NCBI RefSeq assembly: GCF_011752045.1
Contig: NZ_JAAKXW010000005.1
Location: 248,001-312,000 of the forward strand
DNA: 64,000 bases
Direction: 5' to 3'
DNA from: Microbacterium hydrocarbonoxydans
Lineage (GTDB): Bacteria; Actinomycetota; Actinomycetes; Actinomycetales; Microbacteriaceae
The position numbers were made by a program, and so were the translations under genes. Below the pieces are notes generated by a model. The model was not told the origin of the DNA. It saw only the letters and a list, made by a program, of their open reading frames with translations, and searched no databases. Below, piece after piece: positions 1 to 8,172 of the stretch (position 1 is its first letter; every line of letters starts with the position of its first letter).

Positions 1-55
1 CAGGGCGGAAACGCAGCAAGGGTAACCGGGCTCTGCTGGGTGCGCGGAGGGTCAT
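1..55 (+). ncRNA. ffs: SRP RNA (4.5S-like), 3' part, cut by window start
   Basis: This is the 3' portion of the small bacterial signal recognition particle RNA, which binds Ffh and targets membrane proteins. Visible is the conserved apical domain: CAGG, a short GCG stem closed by a GAAA loop, then CGCAGCA, followed by the descending arm up to GGAGGGTC. A T-rich stretch (ATTTCTTTT, 54-62) follows and fits a transcription end. The 5' arm lies outside the window. ffs close to dnaX is a common actinobacterial arrangement, and dnaX begins 8 kb downstream. The assignment rests on the apical motif; the exact 3' end is estimated. Confidence 0.8.
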
Positions 56-124
56 TTCTTTTGCCCTCGGGCCGGCATCCGGCGATCTGAGCGTTCTCCG
101 AGGGAGCCCTGCCAGGATCATGAC

Positions 125-736
125 GTGACCACCTCCGCTGCGGGATCCCCGCGTCCTTCCGCACTCGGCCGCTTCGCGTCGCCGGTGCTGCTGCTGGCGG
201 CGATGTGGATCATCCAGGCCGCGGATGCCGTGCTGCCCGGCTCCTTCACCGGGTTCGGGCTGCGGTCCTGGGATCTCGGCGGGCTCGGCGGCATCGTCCT
301 CGCACCCCTGCTGCATGCCGGCTGGGCGCACCTCATCGCCAACTCGGTGCCGTTCCTCGTGCTCGGCTGCCTGGTCGCGGTCGAAGGCGCCCGCCGCTTC
401 TGGGCGGTGACGGCGATCACCGCGATCGTGGGCGGCGCGGGCACCTGGCTCGTGAACGCGCCGGGCGCGCTCACGGTCGGAGCCTCCGGCCTCGTCTTCG
501 GCTACTTCGGCTATGTGGTTCTGCGGGTCTTCGCGCCGGGTCGCGTCTCGCACCGCATCCTCTACGCCGTCATCGCCGTCATCGTCATCAGCCTGTACGG
601 AGGCTCCATGCTGGCGGGAGTCGTCGGCGTCCGCGAGGGCATCTCCTGGCAGGCTCACCTGTTCGGCGCGGTGGGCGGCGCGCTCGCCGCCTTCGCCGGC
701 CGGCGCCCGCGCCGGGTCGGGAGCACCCGGCCGTGA
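125..736 (+). CDS. Rhomboid-family intramembrane serine protease
   Basis: A 203-residue polytopic membrane protein with about six hydrophobic segments. It carries the rhomboid signatures: HLIANS around residues 69-74 in an early helix, GASGLVFGY with the likely catalytic Ser121, and a late helix with AHLFGAVGG containing the partner His178. Rhomboids cleave substrates inside the membrane through a Ser-His dyad; the substrate here is unknown. The start is GTG at 125; no strong Shine-Dalgarno is seen, so the start is moderately certain. The 3' end overlaps the next gene by 4 bp (GTGA), implying translational coupling. Confidence 0.85.
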   Translation: MTTSAAGSPRPSALGRFASPVLLLAAMWIIQAADAVLPGSFTGFGLRSWDLGGLGGIVLAPLLHAGWAHLIANSVPFLVLGCLVAVEGARRFWAVTAITAIVGGAGTWLVNAPGALTVGASGLVFGYFGYVVLRVFAPGRVSHRILYAVIAVIVISLYGGSMLAGVVGVREGISWQAHLFGAVGGALAAFAGRRPRRVGSTRP

Positions 737-1398
737 CACCCCGGCGTCGGCGGCGCCGCGCGGCCCCGCGGAAGCGGAGGTCCACGTCCCGTCAGCGGGC
801 GAGGCGGCGGGCGCAGCGGCGACGGATGCTGACGCGGATCGGCGTCTCGGCGGCCGCCGTCGCGACGCTCGCCGGACTCGCGGTGATGATCCCGCTCGGC
901 CTGGCACAGGACCGCGCCGAGTACTGCGCCGCGGAGCCGGCGACGTTCCCCGCGGCCGGTGTCCAGGGCTGGCGGGGCGACCAGCTGGAGAACGCGGCCG
1001 TCATCGTGCGGACGGCGGCGGGTCTGGGCTTCGGGCGCGACGGGCAGATCCTCGGCGTGATGACCGCGATGGGCGAGAGCAGCCTGCACAACATCGACTA
1101 CGGAGACTGGGAGACGCGCGGGTTCCGCAACCCCGACGGCTCCCGGACGACGAGCATCGGCCTGTTCCAGCAGCAGGACTGGTGGGGGAGCGTCGAGACC
1201 AGGATGGACCCCGCGGGAGCCGCGACCCTCTTCTACTCGCGGCTCGGCCGGCTCGAGGGCTGGCAGCGGATGCCGCCCTCGCACGCCATCCACCGGGTGC
1301 AGGTGAACACCGACCGGGACTACTACGCGCGCTATCTGGAGGATGCGACGGCGGTGGTCGACGCCCTGTCCGGCGAGTGCCCCGCCGCCCTAAGCTGA
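733..1398 (+). CDS. Exported lysozyme-like (SLT-fold) domain protein
   Basis: A 221-residue protein with an extremely basic N-terminus (about 17 Arg/Lys in the first 32 residues), one hydrophobic signal anchor at about 37-57, and an extracytoplasmic domain. Residues 86-180 contain VMTAMGESSL, SIGLFQQQDWWG and a WQRMP motif, the pattern of actinobacterial lysozyme-like proteins in which Glu115 would be the catalytic acid. Peptidoglycan binding or cleavage is inferred. The GTG start overlaps the rhomboid stop, so the pair is probably one operon. The Arg-rich cytoplasmic tail is unusually dense and could contact membrane phospholipid or nucleic acid. Confidence 0.7.
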   Translation: MTPRRRRRRAAPRKRRSTSRQRARRRAQRRRMLTRIGVSAAAVATLAGLAVMIPLGLAQDRAEYCAAEPATFPAAGVQGWRGDQLENAAVIVRTAAGLGFGRDGQILGVMTAMGESSLHNIDYGDWETRGFRNPDGSRTTSIGLFQQQDWWGSVETRMDPAGAATLFYSRLGRLEGWQRMPPSHAIHRVQVNTDRDYYARYLEDATAVVDALSGECPAALS

Positions 1399-1402
1399 GG
1401 CC

Positions 1403-3526
1403 GTGGCGCGGAGCATCTACATCACCTCGGTCGAAGGCCATACCGGCAAGTCGACGATCGCCCTCGGCGTCCTCGACGCCCTGATGCGGGCCACGCCGCG
1501 CGTGGGCGTCTTCCGCCCGATCGCCCGGTCGGTCACCGAGCGGGACGACGTGCTCGAGCTTCTGCTCGCCCACGACGGCGTGCACCTCGACTACGAGGAC
1601 TGCATCGGCGTCACCTACGACGACGTGCGGGCCGATCCCGAACGCGCCCTCTCCACCATCGTCGCGAGGTTCAAGGCCGTCGAGGCCCGATGTGGCGCCG
1701 TCGTGATCGTCGGCAGCGACTACACGGACGTCGCGAGTCCCGCGGAACTCGGCTTCAACGCGCGGATCGCGGCGAATCTCGGCGTCCCGGTGCTGCTCGC
1801 TCTGTCGGGACGCGACCAGCAGCGTCAGGCGGAGCAGCTCGGCACCACCACCCCGCGCGCACCCGCCGCCGTCGGGCAGATCGCCGCGCTCGCGCTGGCG
1901 GAGCTCGCGGCGGAGCGGGCCGAGCTGTTCGCCGTCGTCGTGAACCGGGCCGATCCCGACGCCCTCGCCGAGATCACCGCGGCGGTGGCCGCGGCCGGTC
2001 CGGCCAGGAGCCTGCCGGTGTGGGCGATACCGGAGGATCGCGCCCTGGTCGCCCCGTCGATCCGCGGCATCCTCTCCGCGGTCGGCGGGCGCCTGATCAA
2101 GGGCGATGCCGACCGTCTGGACCGGGAGGCCCTCAGCATCGTGGTCGCCGGCATGTCGATGGTCAACGTGCTTCCGCGGCTCACCGGCGAAGCCGTCGTG
2201 ATCATCCCCGCCGACCGCACGGAGGTGCTCCTCGCGACCCTCCTCGCCGACGCCTCCGGCACCTTCCCCCGCATCGCCGGCATCATCCTCAACGGCCCCT
2301 TCCCGCTGCCGGATCCGATCGTGCGGCTCCTCGACGGCTTCGCCTCGACGGTGCCGATCATCGCGACGGACCTGGGCACCTACGACACCGCGGTGCGGGT
2401 GATGGCCGCGCGCGGGCGGGTCTCGCCGGATTCCGGCGCCCGCTACGACCGGGCGCTCCGCCTGTTCCAGGCCCATGTCGACGTCGCGGAGCTGACCACG
2501 CAGCTCGGTCTCGCCGAGTCCACCGTGGTCACGCCGCTGATGTTCGAGTACCGGCTCATCGAGCGGGCGCGCGCGGACCGCCGCCGGATCGTGCTCCCGG
2601 AGGGCGACGACGACCGGATCCTCCGCGCCGCAGCCATCCTGCTCGCCCGCGAGGTCGCCGACCTCACGATCCTGGGGGATGAGCCGGCCGTGCGCGCACG
2701 GGCTATCGAGCTGGGCGCCGACATCACGGCGGCGCAGGTGATCAGCCCCACCGACCCGGCGCTCGTCGAGCGGTTCGCCGCGGAGTACGCGCGCCTGCGC
2801 GCACACAAGGGCATCACCCTCGCCCAGGCCGCCGACACGGTGACCGACGTGTCGTACTTCGGCACCATGATGGTGCATCTCGGGCTGGCCGACGGCATGG
2901 TCTCCGGAGCTGCCCACACCACCGCGCACACCATCCGCCCCTCTTTCGAGATCATCAAGACGAAGCCGGGGGTGAAGGTCGTCTCCAGCGTCTTCCTGAT
3001 GGCGCTCGCCGACCGCGTGCTCGTCTACGGCGACTGCGCGGTCATCCCGGACCCGACCAGCGAGCAGCTGGCCGACATCGCCATCTCCTCGGCCGCGACG
3101 GCGCGGCAGTTCGGCATCGAGCCCAGGGTCGCGATGCTGTCGTACTCCACCGGCGAGTCCGGCTCGGGCGCCGACGTCGACAAGGTCAGGGCCGCCACGG
3201 GCCTGGTGCACGAGCGCGCGCCGGAGCTGCTCGTCGAGGGGCCGATCCAGTACGACGCGGCCGCGGATGCCGCCGTGGCGAAGGCTAAGCTCCCCGATTC
3301 GGCCGTGGCCGGCCGCGCCACGGTGTTCGTGTTCCCCGATCTGAACACCGGCAACAACACCTACAAGGCGGTGCAGCGCTCCGCCGGCGCCGTCGCCATC
3401 GGACCGGTCCTGCAGGGCCTCAACAAGCCGATCAACGACCTGTCGCGCGGCGCCCTCGTCGACGACATCGTGAACACGGTCGCGATCACCGCGATCCAGG
3501 CGCAGGAGTCGGGAGCCGCCTCATGA
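1403..3526 (+). CDS. pta: Phosphate acetyltransferase
   Basis: Converts acetyl-CoA plus phosphate to acetyl phosphate, the first step of the Pta-AckA acetate pathway. It is the long 707-residue form: an N-terminal P-loop/dethiobiotin-synthetase-like domain (EGHTGKS at 11-17), a central DRTGG-type domain (about 215-330), and the C-terminal catalytic PTA_PTB domain (about 385-700) with VLPEGDDDR and NTGNNTYKA motifs. GTG start 4 bp after the upstream stop. The stop overlaps the ackA start (ATGA), so pta and ackA are translationally coupled. Acetyl phosphate from this pair can also phosphorylate response regulators. Confidence 0.97.
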   Translation: MARSIYITSVEGHTGKSTIALGVLDALMRATPRVGVFRPIARSVTERDDVLELLLAHDGVHLDYEDCIGVTYDDVRADPERALSTIVARFKAVEARCGAVVIVGSDYTDVASPAELGFNARIAANLGVPVLLALSGRDQQRQAEQLGTTTPRAPAAVGQIAALALAELAAERAELFAVVVNRADPDALAEITAAVAAAGPARSLPVWAIPEDRALVAPSIRGILSAVGGRLIKGDADRLDREALSIVVAGMSMVNVLPRLTGEAVVIIPADRTEVLLATLLADASGTFPRIAGIILNGPFPLPDPIVRLLDGFASTVPIIATDLGTYDTAVRVMAARGRVSPDSGARYDRALRLFQAHVDVAELTTQLGLAESTVVTPLMFEYRLIERARADRRRIVLPEGDDDRILRAAAILLAREVADLTILGDEPAVRARAIELGADITAAQVISPTDPALVERFAAEYARLRAHKGITLAQAADTVTDVSYFGTMMVHLGLADGMVSGAAHTTAHTIRPSFEIIKTKPGVKVVSSVFLMALADRVLVYGDCAVIPDPTSEQLADIAISSAATARQFGIEPRVAMLSYSTGESGSGADVDKVRAATGLVHERAPELLVEGPIQYDAAADAAVAKAKLPDSAVAGRATVFVFPDLNTGNNTYKAVQRSAGAVAIGPVLQGLNKPINDLSRGALVDDIVNTVAITAIQAQESGAAS

Positions 3527-4743
3527 GCGTGGTGCTCGTCATCAACAGCGGGTCGTCGTCGCTGAAGTACAGCCTCATCGACGTCGGGAGCGAGTACCCG
3601 CTGGCCGGAGGGCTCATCGAGCGCATCGGCCAGGACCTCAGCCCGATCTCGCACACGGTGCGCCCCGAACCGCAGGCGGATGCCGTCGTCGCGATGCTCG
3701 ACGCCACGTTCCGCAGCGAGCGTCCCGTCGCCGACCACGAGGCGGCGTTCGCCGCGATGCTCGAGCAGTTCGCCGATCACGGCCCCTCGCTCGCGGCGTA
3801 TGCGCCGGTGGCCGTCGGTCATCGGGTGGTGCACGGCGGGTCCCGGTTCTTCGCGCCGACGCTCATCACGCGCGAGGTCGAGGAGCAGATCTCGGAGCTC
3901 TCGGTGCTGGCGCCCCTGCACAACCCCGCGAACCTGGCCGGCATCGTCGCCGCGAAGGCCGTGTTCCCCGACGTCCCGCACGTCGCGGTGTTCGACACCG
4001 CCTTCCATCAGACGCTGCCGCCGTCGGCGTACACCTATGCCATCGACGCGGAGCTCGCCGCCGCCCACCGGGTCCGCCGTTACGGCTTCCACGGCACCAG
4101 CCACCAGTTCGTCAGCACGGCGGCCGCGGCGTTCCTGGGCCGCGATCTCTCAGAGCTCAGGCAGATCGTGTTCCACCTCGGGAACGGGGCGTCGGTGACC
4201 GCCGTCGACGGCGGGCGATCGGTGGAGACGTCGATGGGACTGACCCCCCTCGAGGGCCTGGTGATGGGAACCCGATCCGGGGACATCGACCCGGCGGCGC
4301 TCCTGCACCTCTCGCGTCGCGCGGGGCTCTCGATCGACGACCTCGACGCGCTGCTGAACACCGGCAGCGGGCTCAAGGGGCTGGCGGGGCGCAGCGACAT
4401 GCGCGACATCCTCGCCGGGGTGGAGGCGGGGGAGCCGGCGGCGACGCTGGCCTTCGACGTGTACGTCCATCGGCTGCGCGCATACGCCGGCGCGTACATC
4501 GCCCAGCTCGGCGGCGTCGACGTCATCTCGTTCACGGCCGGGGTGGGCGAGAACGCCGCGCTCGTGCGGGCAGCGGCGCTGGCGACCCTCGGCTTCGCCG
4601 GCGTCGAGCTCGACGCCGCACGCAACGCGGCTCGAGGGAACGGGATCCGCCGGATCTCCGCGGACTCGTCGAAGGTCGAGGTGCTGGTCGTGCCCACGAA
4701 TGAGGAGCTTCAGATCGCGCGGCAGACGGCGGGCATGCTCTGA
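3523..4743 (+). CDS. ackA: Acetate kinase
   Basis: Transfers phosphate between acetyl phosphate and ADP, producing ATP and acetate or, in reverse, activating acetate. The 406-residue length is normal. Diagnostic motifs are INSGSSSLKY near the N-terminus, VGHRVVHGG, FHLGNGASVTAVDGG (adenosine/phosphate loop), TRSGDIDP and the late FTAGVGENA. The ATG start overlaps the pta stop by 4 bp. Together with acs near 25 kb the window encodes both the low-affinity and high-affinity acetate routes. Confidence 0.98.
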   Translation: MSVVLVINSGSSSLKYSLIDVGSEYPLAGGLIERIGQDLSPISHTVRPEPQADAVVAMLDATFRSERPVADHEAAFAAMLEQFADHGPSLAAYAPVAVGHRVVHGGSRFFAPTLITREVEEQISELSVLAPLHNPANLAGIVAAKAVFPDVPHVAVFDTAFHQTLPPSAYTYAIDAELAAAHRVRRYGFHGTSHQFVSTAAAAFLGRDLSELRQIVFHLGNGASVTAVDGGRSVETSMGLTPLEGLVMGTRSGDIDPAALLHLSRRAGLSIDDLDALLNTGSGLKGLAGRSDMRDILAGVEAGEPAATLAFDVYVHRLRAYAGAYIAQLGGVDVISFTAGVGENAALVRAAALATLGFAGVELDAARNAARGNGIRRISADSSKVEVLVVPTNEELQIARQTAGML

Positions 4744-4793
4744 CCCGTCCCACCGGTGGCGGCAAGGGGGTTTCTGCCGCAGGGCCTCCGCAC

Positions 4794-4799
4794 TACGCT
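4794..4799 (+). promoter_or_regulatory. -10 element of a leaderless promoter
   Basis: TACGCT lies exactly 6 nt before a GTG at 4806, the spacing seen at many other starts in this window. Transcription would begin at that GTG, so the mRNA would open with the short upstream ORF rather than with the phosphoglucomutase gene. Confidence 0.55.
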
Positions 4800-4805
4800 G
4801 GCACA

Positions 4806-4862
4806 GTGGCACGGAGAGGTGCCGACCCCATCGCCCCTTCTCCCGGAGGTCCCTGTGCCTGA
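4806..4862 (+). CDS. Leaderless upstream ORF, 18 codons (leader peptide candidate)
   Basis: The GTG at 4806, six bases after TACGCT, opens an 18-codon frame reading MARRGADPIAPSPGGPCA and stopping with TGA at 4860-4862. It overlaps the GTG start of the following phosphoglucomutase gene (4855) by 8 bp in another frame. Ribosomes finishing this ORF would end on the start region of the next gene, so a translational coupling or sensing role is possible. Expression is inferred from promoter position only. Confidence 0.4.
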   Translation: MARRGADPIAPSPGGPCA

Positions 4863-5631
4863 AACCCTGCCGGACCTGTTCGCCGCCGACGGCGTGCTCT
4901 TCGACCTGGACGGCGTGCTCACTCCGACCGCCGAGGTGCACATGCGCGCCTGGAAGGCGGTGTTCGATGAGGTGTTCGCGCGCTGGGACATCGAGCCGCC
5001 CTACACGGACGAGGACTACTTCGACTACGTCGACGGCAAGAAGCGCTACGACGGGGTGGCGAGCCTGATGCGCAGCCGAAACGTCGAGGTGCCGTGGGGG
5101 AGCGTGGACGACCCGCCGGAGGCCGACACGATCTGCGGCATCGGCAACCGCAAGAACGCCGCCTTCGCGACCGCGCTGCGGAGCGAGGGCATCGCCCCGT
5201 TCCCCGGGTCGCTGGCGCTGATCGAGCGTCTGCAGGCGGCCGGAGTCCCGCTCGGGGTCGTCTCCAGCTCGAAGAACGCCGAGGAGGTGCTGGCGGCCGC
5301 CGGCATCCGCTCGTTCTTCCGCGTCGTCGTCGACGGCGTCGTCGCCGAGCGCGAGCACCTCGCGTCCAAGCCCGCACCCGACATGTTCCGCGCCGGCGCC
5401 GAGGCTCTCGGCGTCGACCCCGCCCGCAGCGTGGCCGTCGAGGACGCGACGTCCGGCGCGGCCTCCGCGGCGGCCGCCGGCTTCGCCGTGGTCGTGGGCG
5501 TGGACCGCGGCACCGGCGCCGATGCCCTCCGCGCCGCCGGGGCGACGCTCGTCGTCGACGACCTCTCCGCCTTCCTGCACGCCGCAGACTCCACCTCCGC
5601 CTCCGACCCCGATTCCGAGGAGACCGCATGA
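4855..5631 (+). CDS. HAD-superfamily beta-phosphoglucomutase
   Basis: A 258-residue HAD subfamily IA protein. The nucleophile motif FDLDGVL supplies Asp17 and Asp19; VSSSKN and the SKPAPDMF lysine motif follow, then VEDATSGA for metal binding. Its partner gene, a GH65 phosphorylase, overlaps by 4 bp, a pairing typical for conversion of beta-glucose 1-phosphate to glucose 6-phosphate. The start at GTG 4855 is chosen because CGGAGGT lies just upstream; an in-frame ATG at 4756 would add 33 residues with no homology-like character. Confidence 0.9.
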   Translation: MPETLPDLFAADGVLFDLDGVLTPTAEVHMRAWKAVFDEVFARWDIEPPYTDEDYFDYVDGKKRYDGVASLMRSRNVEVPWGSVDDPPEADTICGIGNRKNAAFATALRSEGIAPFPGSLALIERLQAAGVPLGVVSSSKNAEEVLAAAGIRSFFRVVVDGVVAEREHLASKPAPDMFRAGAEALGVDPARSVAVEDATSGAASAAAAGFAVVVGVDRGTGADALRAAGATLVVDDLSAFLHAADSTSASDPDSEETA

Positions 5632-8108
5632 TCGACCGCGACCGCTTCCCCGTCGACCCCTGGCGGCTCATCGAGACGCGCTACACCGAGGACGGCGTCG
5701 GGGAGACGCTGTTCGGCGTTGGCAACGGCTACCTGGGCCTGCGCGGCAACCACATCGAGGGTCGCGGCGCGCACGAGCACGGCACCTTCATCAACGGCCT
5801 GCACGAGACCTGGCAGATCCGCCACGCCGAGCAGGCCTACGGCTTCGCCGAGGTGGGCCAGACCATCGTCAACGCGCCGGATGCGAAGGTCATGCGCGTC
5901 TACGTCGACGACGAGCCGATCTCCTTCGATGACGCGGACGTGCGGGAGTACCGCCGCACCCTCGACATGCGCACCGGAGTGCTGGAGCGCACCGTCGTCT
6001 GGGAGACGCCGTCGGGCAAGCGCGTGCGGATGCGCGATGAGCGCATCGTGAGCTTCGAGGAGCGTCATCTCGCGATCCTGCGCCTCGAGGTCGTCGTGGA
6101 GAACGCGGACGCCCCGGTCACGATCAGCTGCCAGCTGCTGAACCGGCAGGACGGCGCAGGGGTCTACGCGGGCACCCCCGCGGCGGCGCAGGGCGCCGGG
6201 TTCGACCCGCGCAAGGCCGAGAAGATCGCCGACCGGGTGCTGGAGCCGGGCGAGCACTGGCAGGACGGCCTGCGCTCCGCGCTGTCGTATCGCGTCGCAA
6301 ACTCGGGGATGACCATCGCGGTCGTCGCCGACCACCTGGTGGAGACGGACAACGACTACGACGCGCGCACGCTCATCGAGCCCGACATCGCGAAGAACGT
6401 GTTCCGCGTGCAGGCGAAGGCCGGCGTGCCGATCCGCGTCACCAAGCTCGTCAGCTATCACACCTCGCGGGGTGTGCCGCCGCGTGAGCTGGTCGACCGC
6501 TGCCGACGCTCTCTCGACCGTGTCGCCGTGGAGGGCATCGACACGCAGTTCCGCCGCCAGGAGGAGTGGCTCGCGGCGTTCTGGGCGCGCAGCGACGTGC
6601 AGATCGGCGGACACGACGACCTGCAGCAGGCGACCCGGTGGTGCCTGCTGCAGCTGGCCCAGGCGTCGGCGCGCGCGGACGGCACCGGCGTCGCGGCGAA
6701 GGGCGTGTCCGGCTCCGGCTACAGCGGGCACTACTTCTGGGACACCGAGATCTACGTCCTGCCGTTCCTCACCTACACCTCGCCGCAGTGGGCCCGCAAC
6801 GCGCTGCGCGCCCGCGTGCTCATGCTGCCCGCCGCACGCCGCAGGGCGATGCAGCTGAACGAGGCGGGCGCCCTGTTCCCGTGGCGCACGATCAACGGCG
6901 AGGAGGCCTCCGCCTATTACGCGGCCGGCACCGCGCAGTACCACATCAACGCCGACGTCAGCTTCGCCGTCGGCAAGTACGTGCGCGCCACCGGCGACGA
7001 GGAGTTCCTCCGCCGCGAGGGCGCCGACATCGCGATCGAGACGGCGCGGCTCTGGGCGACGCTCGGCTTCTGGCGCTCCTCCGAGGGGCTGGAGACCTTC
7101 CACATCCACGGCGTCACCGGTCCCGACGAGTACACGACGGTGGTGAACGACAACCTCTACACGAACGTGATGGCGCGCTACAACCTCCGCTACGCGGCCA
7201 AGGTCGTGCACGAGATCCAGGAGACGTTCCCCGAGGACTACGCGCGACTCGTCGAGCGCACCGGACTGGGGCCCGGCGAGGCCGCCGAGTGGGACCGCGC
7301 CGCGGAGGCGATGTTCATCCCGTACAGCGAGGCACTCGGCATCCACCCGCAGGACTCCCTGTTCCTGGAGCGCGAGGTCTGGGATCTCGCGCACACCCCC
7401 GCCTCGCAGCGTCCGCTGCTGCTGCACTTCCACCCGCTCGTGATCTACCGCTTCCAGGTGCTCAAGCAGGCGGATGTCGTGCTCGCGCTGTTCCTGCAGG
7501 GCAACCACTTCACGCCGGAGGAGAAGCGGGCCGACTTCGACTACTACGACCCGCTGACCACCGGCGACTCCACGCTGTCGGCGGTCGTGCAGTCGATCCT
7601 CGCGGCCGAGGTCGGCTATCAGGACCTCGCCCTGCAGTACTTCCGGCAGTCGCTCTTCGTCGACCTGCACGATCTGCACCACAACGCGGCGGACGGCGTT
7701 CACGTCGCCTCGGCGGGCGGCGTCTGGACGGCGCTGGTGTGCGGCTTCGGCGGCATGCGCGACTACGCGGGGGAGCTGAGCTTCGACCCTCGGCTTCCGG
7801 CGGACTGGACCTCGCTGTCGTTCCCGCTGCAGTGGCAGGGCTCGGCGCTGCAGGTCACCCTCAGCCGCCACGAGCTGCGGGTGCAGGTGCGCGTCGGCGC
7901 TCCGGTGCCGTTCACGGTCCGCGACACCGCCTACATCGCGACCGACGAGGAGGAGGTCGTCGTGCCGCTCGCCGATCAGGGCCCCCTGCTGCGCGGACGC
8001 CCGACGCTGCGCCAGTTCGCCGACGCCCGCCGCGAGGACGGCACGCGCCTGTCGGCATCCGTGCCGGTGATCACGACCTCGATCCCCGTGATCGAGCCGA
8101 TCGACTGA
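5628..8108 (+). CDS. Glycoside hydrolase family 65 disaccharide phosphorylase
   Basis: An 826-residue GH65 enzyme that phosphorolyses an alpha-glucosyl disaccharide (maltose, trehalose, kojibiose or nigerose) into glucose and beta-glucose 1-phosphate. Layout: N-terminal beta-sandwich (about 1-290), helical linker, (alpha/alpha)6 barrel (about 340-700), small C-terminal domain. The general acid is Glu501 in VTGPDEYTT; the phosphate-binding segment includes FQVLKQADVV. GVGNGYLGLRGN near residue 29 is typical. The substrate cannot be fixed from sequence alone. No sugar transporter gene lies beside it, so the disaccharide may be made internally, for example trehalose. Confidence 0.92.
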   Translation: MIDRDRFPVDPWRLIETRYTEDGVGETLFGVGNGYLGLRGNHIEGRGAHEHGTFINGLHETWQIRHAEQAYGFAEVGQTIVNAPDAKVMRVYVDDEPISFDDADVREYRRTLDMRTGVLERTVVWETPSGKRVRMRDERIVSFEERHLAILRLEVVVENADAPVTISCQLLNRQDGAGVYAGTPAAAQGAGFDPRKAEKIADRVLEPGEHWQDGLRSALSYRVANSGMTIAVVADHLVETDNDYDARTLIEPDIAKNVFRVQAKAGVPIRVTKLVSYHTSRGVPPRELVDRCRRSLDRVAVEGIDTQFRRQEEWLAAFWARSDVQIGGHDDLQQATRWCLLQLAQASARADGTGVAAKGVSGSGYSGHYFWDTEIYVLPFLTYTSPQWARNALRARVLMLPAARRRAMQLNEAGALFPWRTINGEEASAYYAAGTAQYHINADVSFAVGKYVRATGDEEFLRREGADIAIETARLWATLGFWRSSEGLETFHIHGVTGPDEYTTVVNDNLYTNVMARYNLRYAAKVVHEIQETFPEDYARLVERTGLGPGEAAEWDRAAEAMFIPYSEALGIHPQDSLFLEREVWDLAHTPASQRPLLLHFHPLVIYRFQVLKQADVVLALFLQGNHFTPEEKRADFDYYDPLTTGDSTLSAVVQSILAAEVGYQDLALQYFRQSLFVDLHDLHHNAADGVHVASAGGVWTALVCGFGGMRDYAGELSFDPRLPADWTSLSFPLQWQGSALQVTLSRHELRVQVRVGAPVPFTVRDTAYIATDEEEVVVPLADQGPLLRGRPTLRQFADARREDGTRLSASVPVITTSIPVIEPID

Positions 8109-8160
8109 GGAGGACGCGGATGCCGCGGACCTCGCCGACCGCAAGGTCCGTGGCACGCCG

Positions 8161-8166
8161 TAGGCT
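8161..8166 (+). promoter_or_regulatory. -10 element of leaderless dnaX promoter
   Basis: TAGGCT is followed by 6 nt and the GTG at 8173; no Shine-Dalgarno is present. This favours the second of two consecutive GTG codons (8170, 8173) as the start. Confidence 0.6.
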
Positions 8167-8172
8167 GTTGTG

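Noticed and set aside
1001..3211. 736-residue minus-strand ORF opposite pta
   Set aside because: Low-complexity Arg/Gly/Asp composition typical of antisense frames; pta covers the region.
8170..8172. GTG at 8170 as the dnaX start
   Set aside because: The GTG at 8173 has the regular 6-nt distance from TAGGCT and starts the protein at the usual [11 protein letters not shown].
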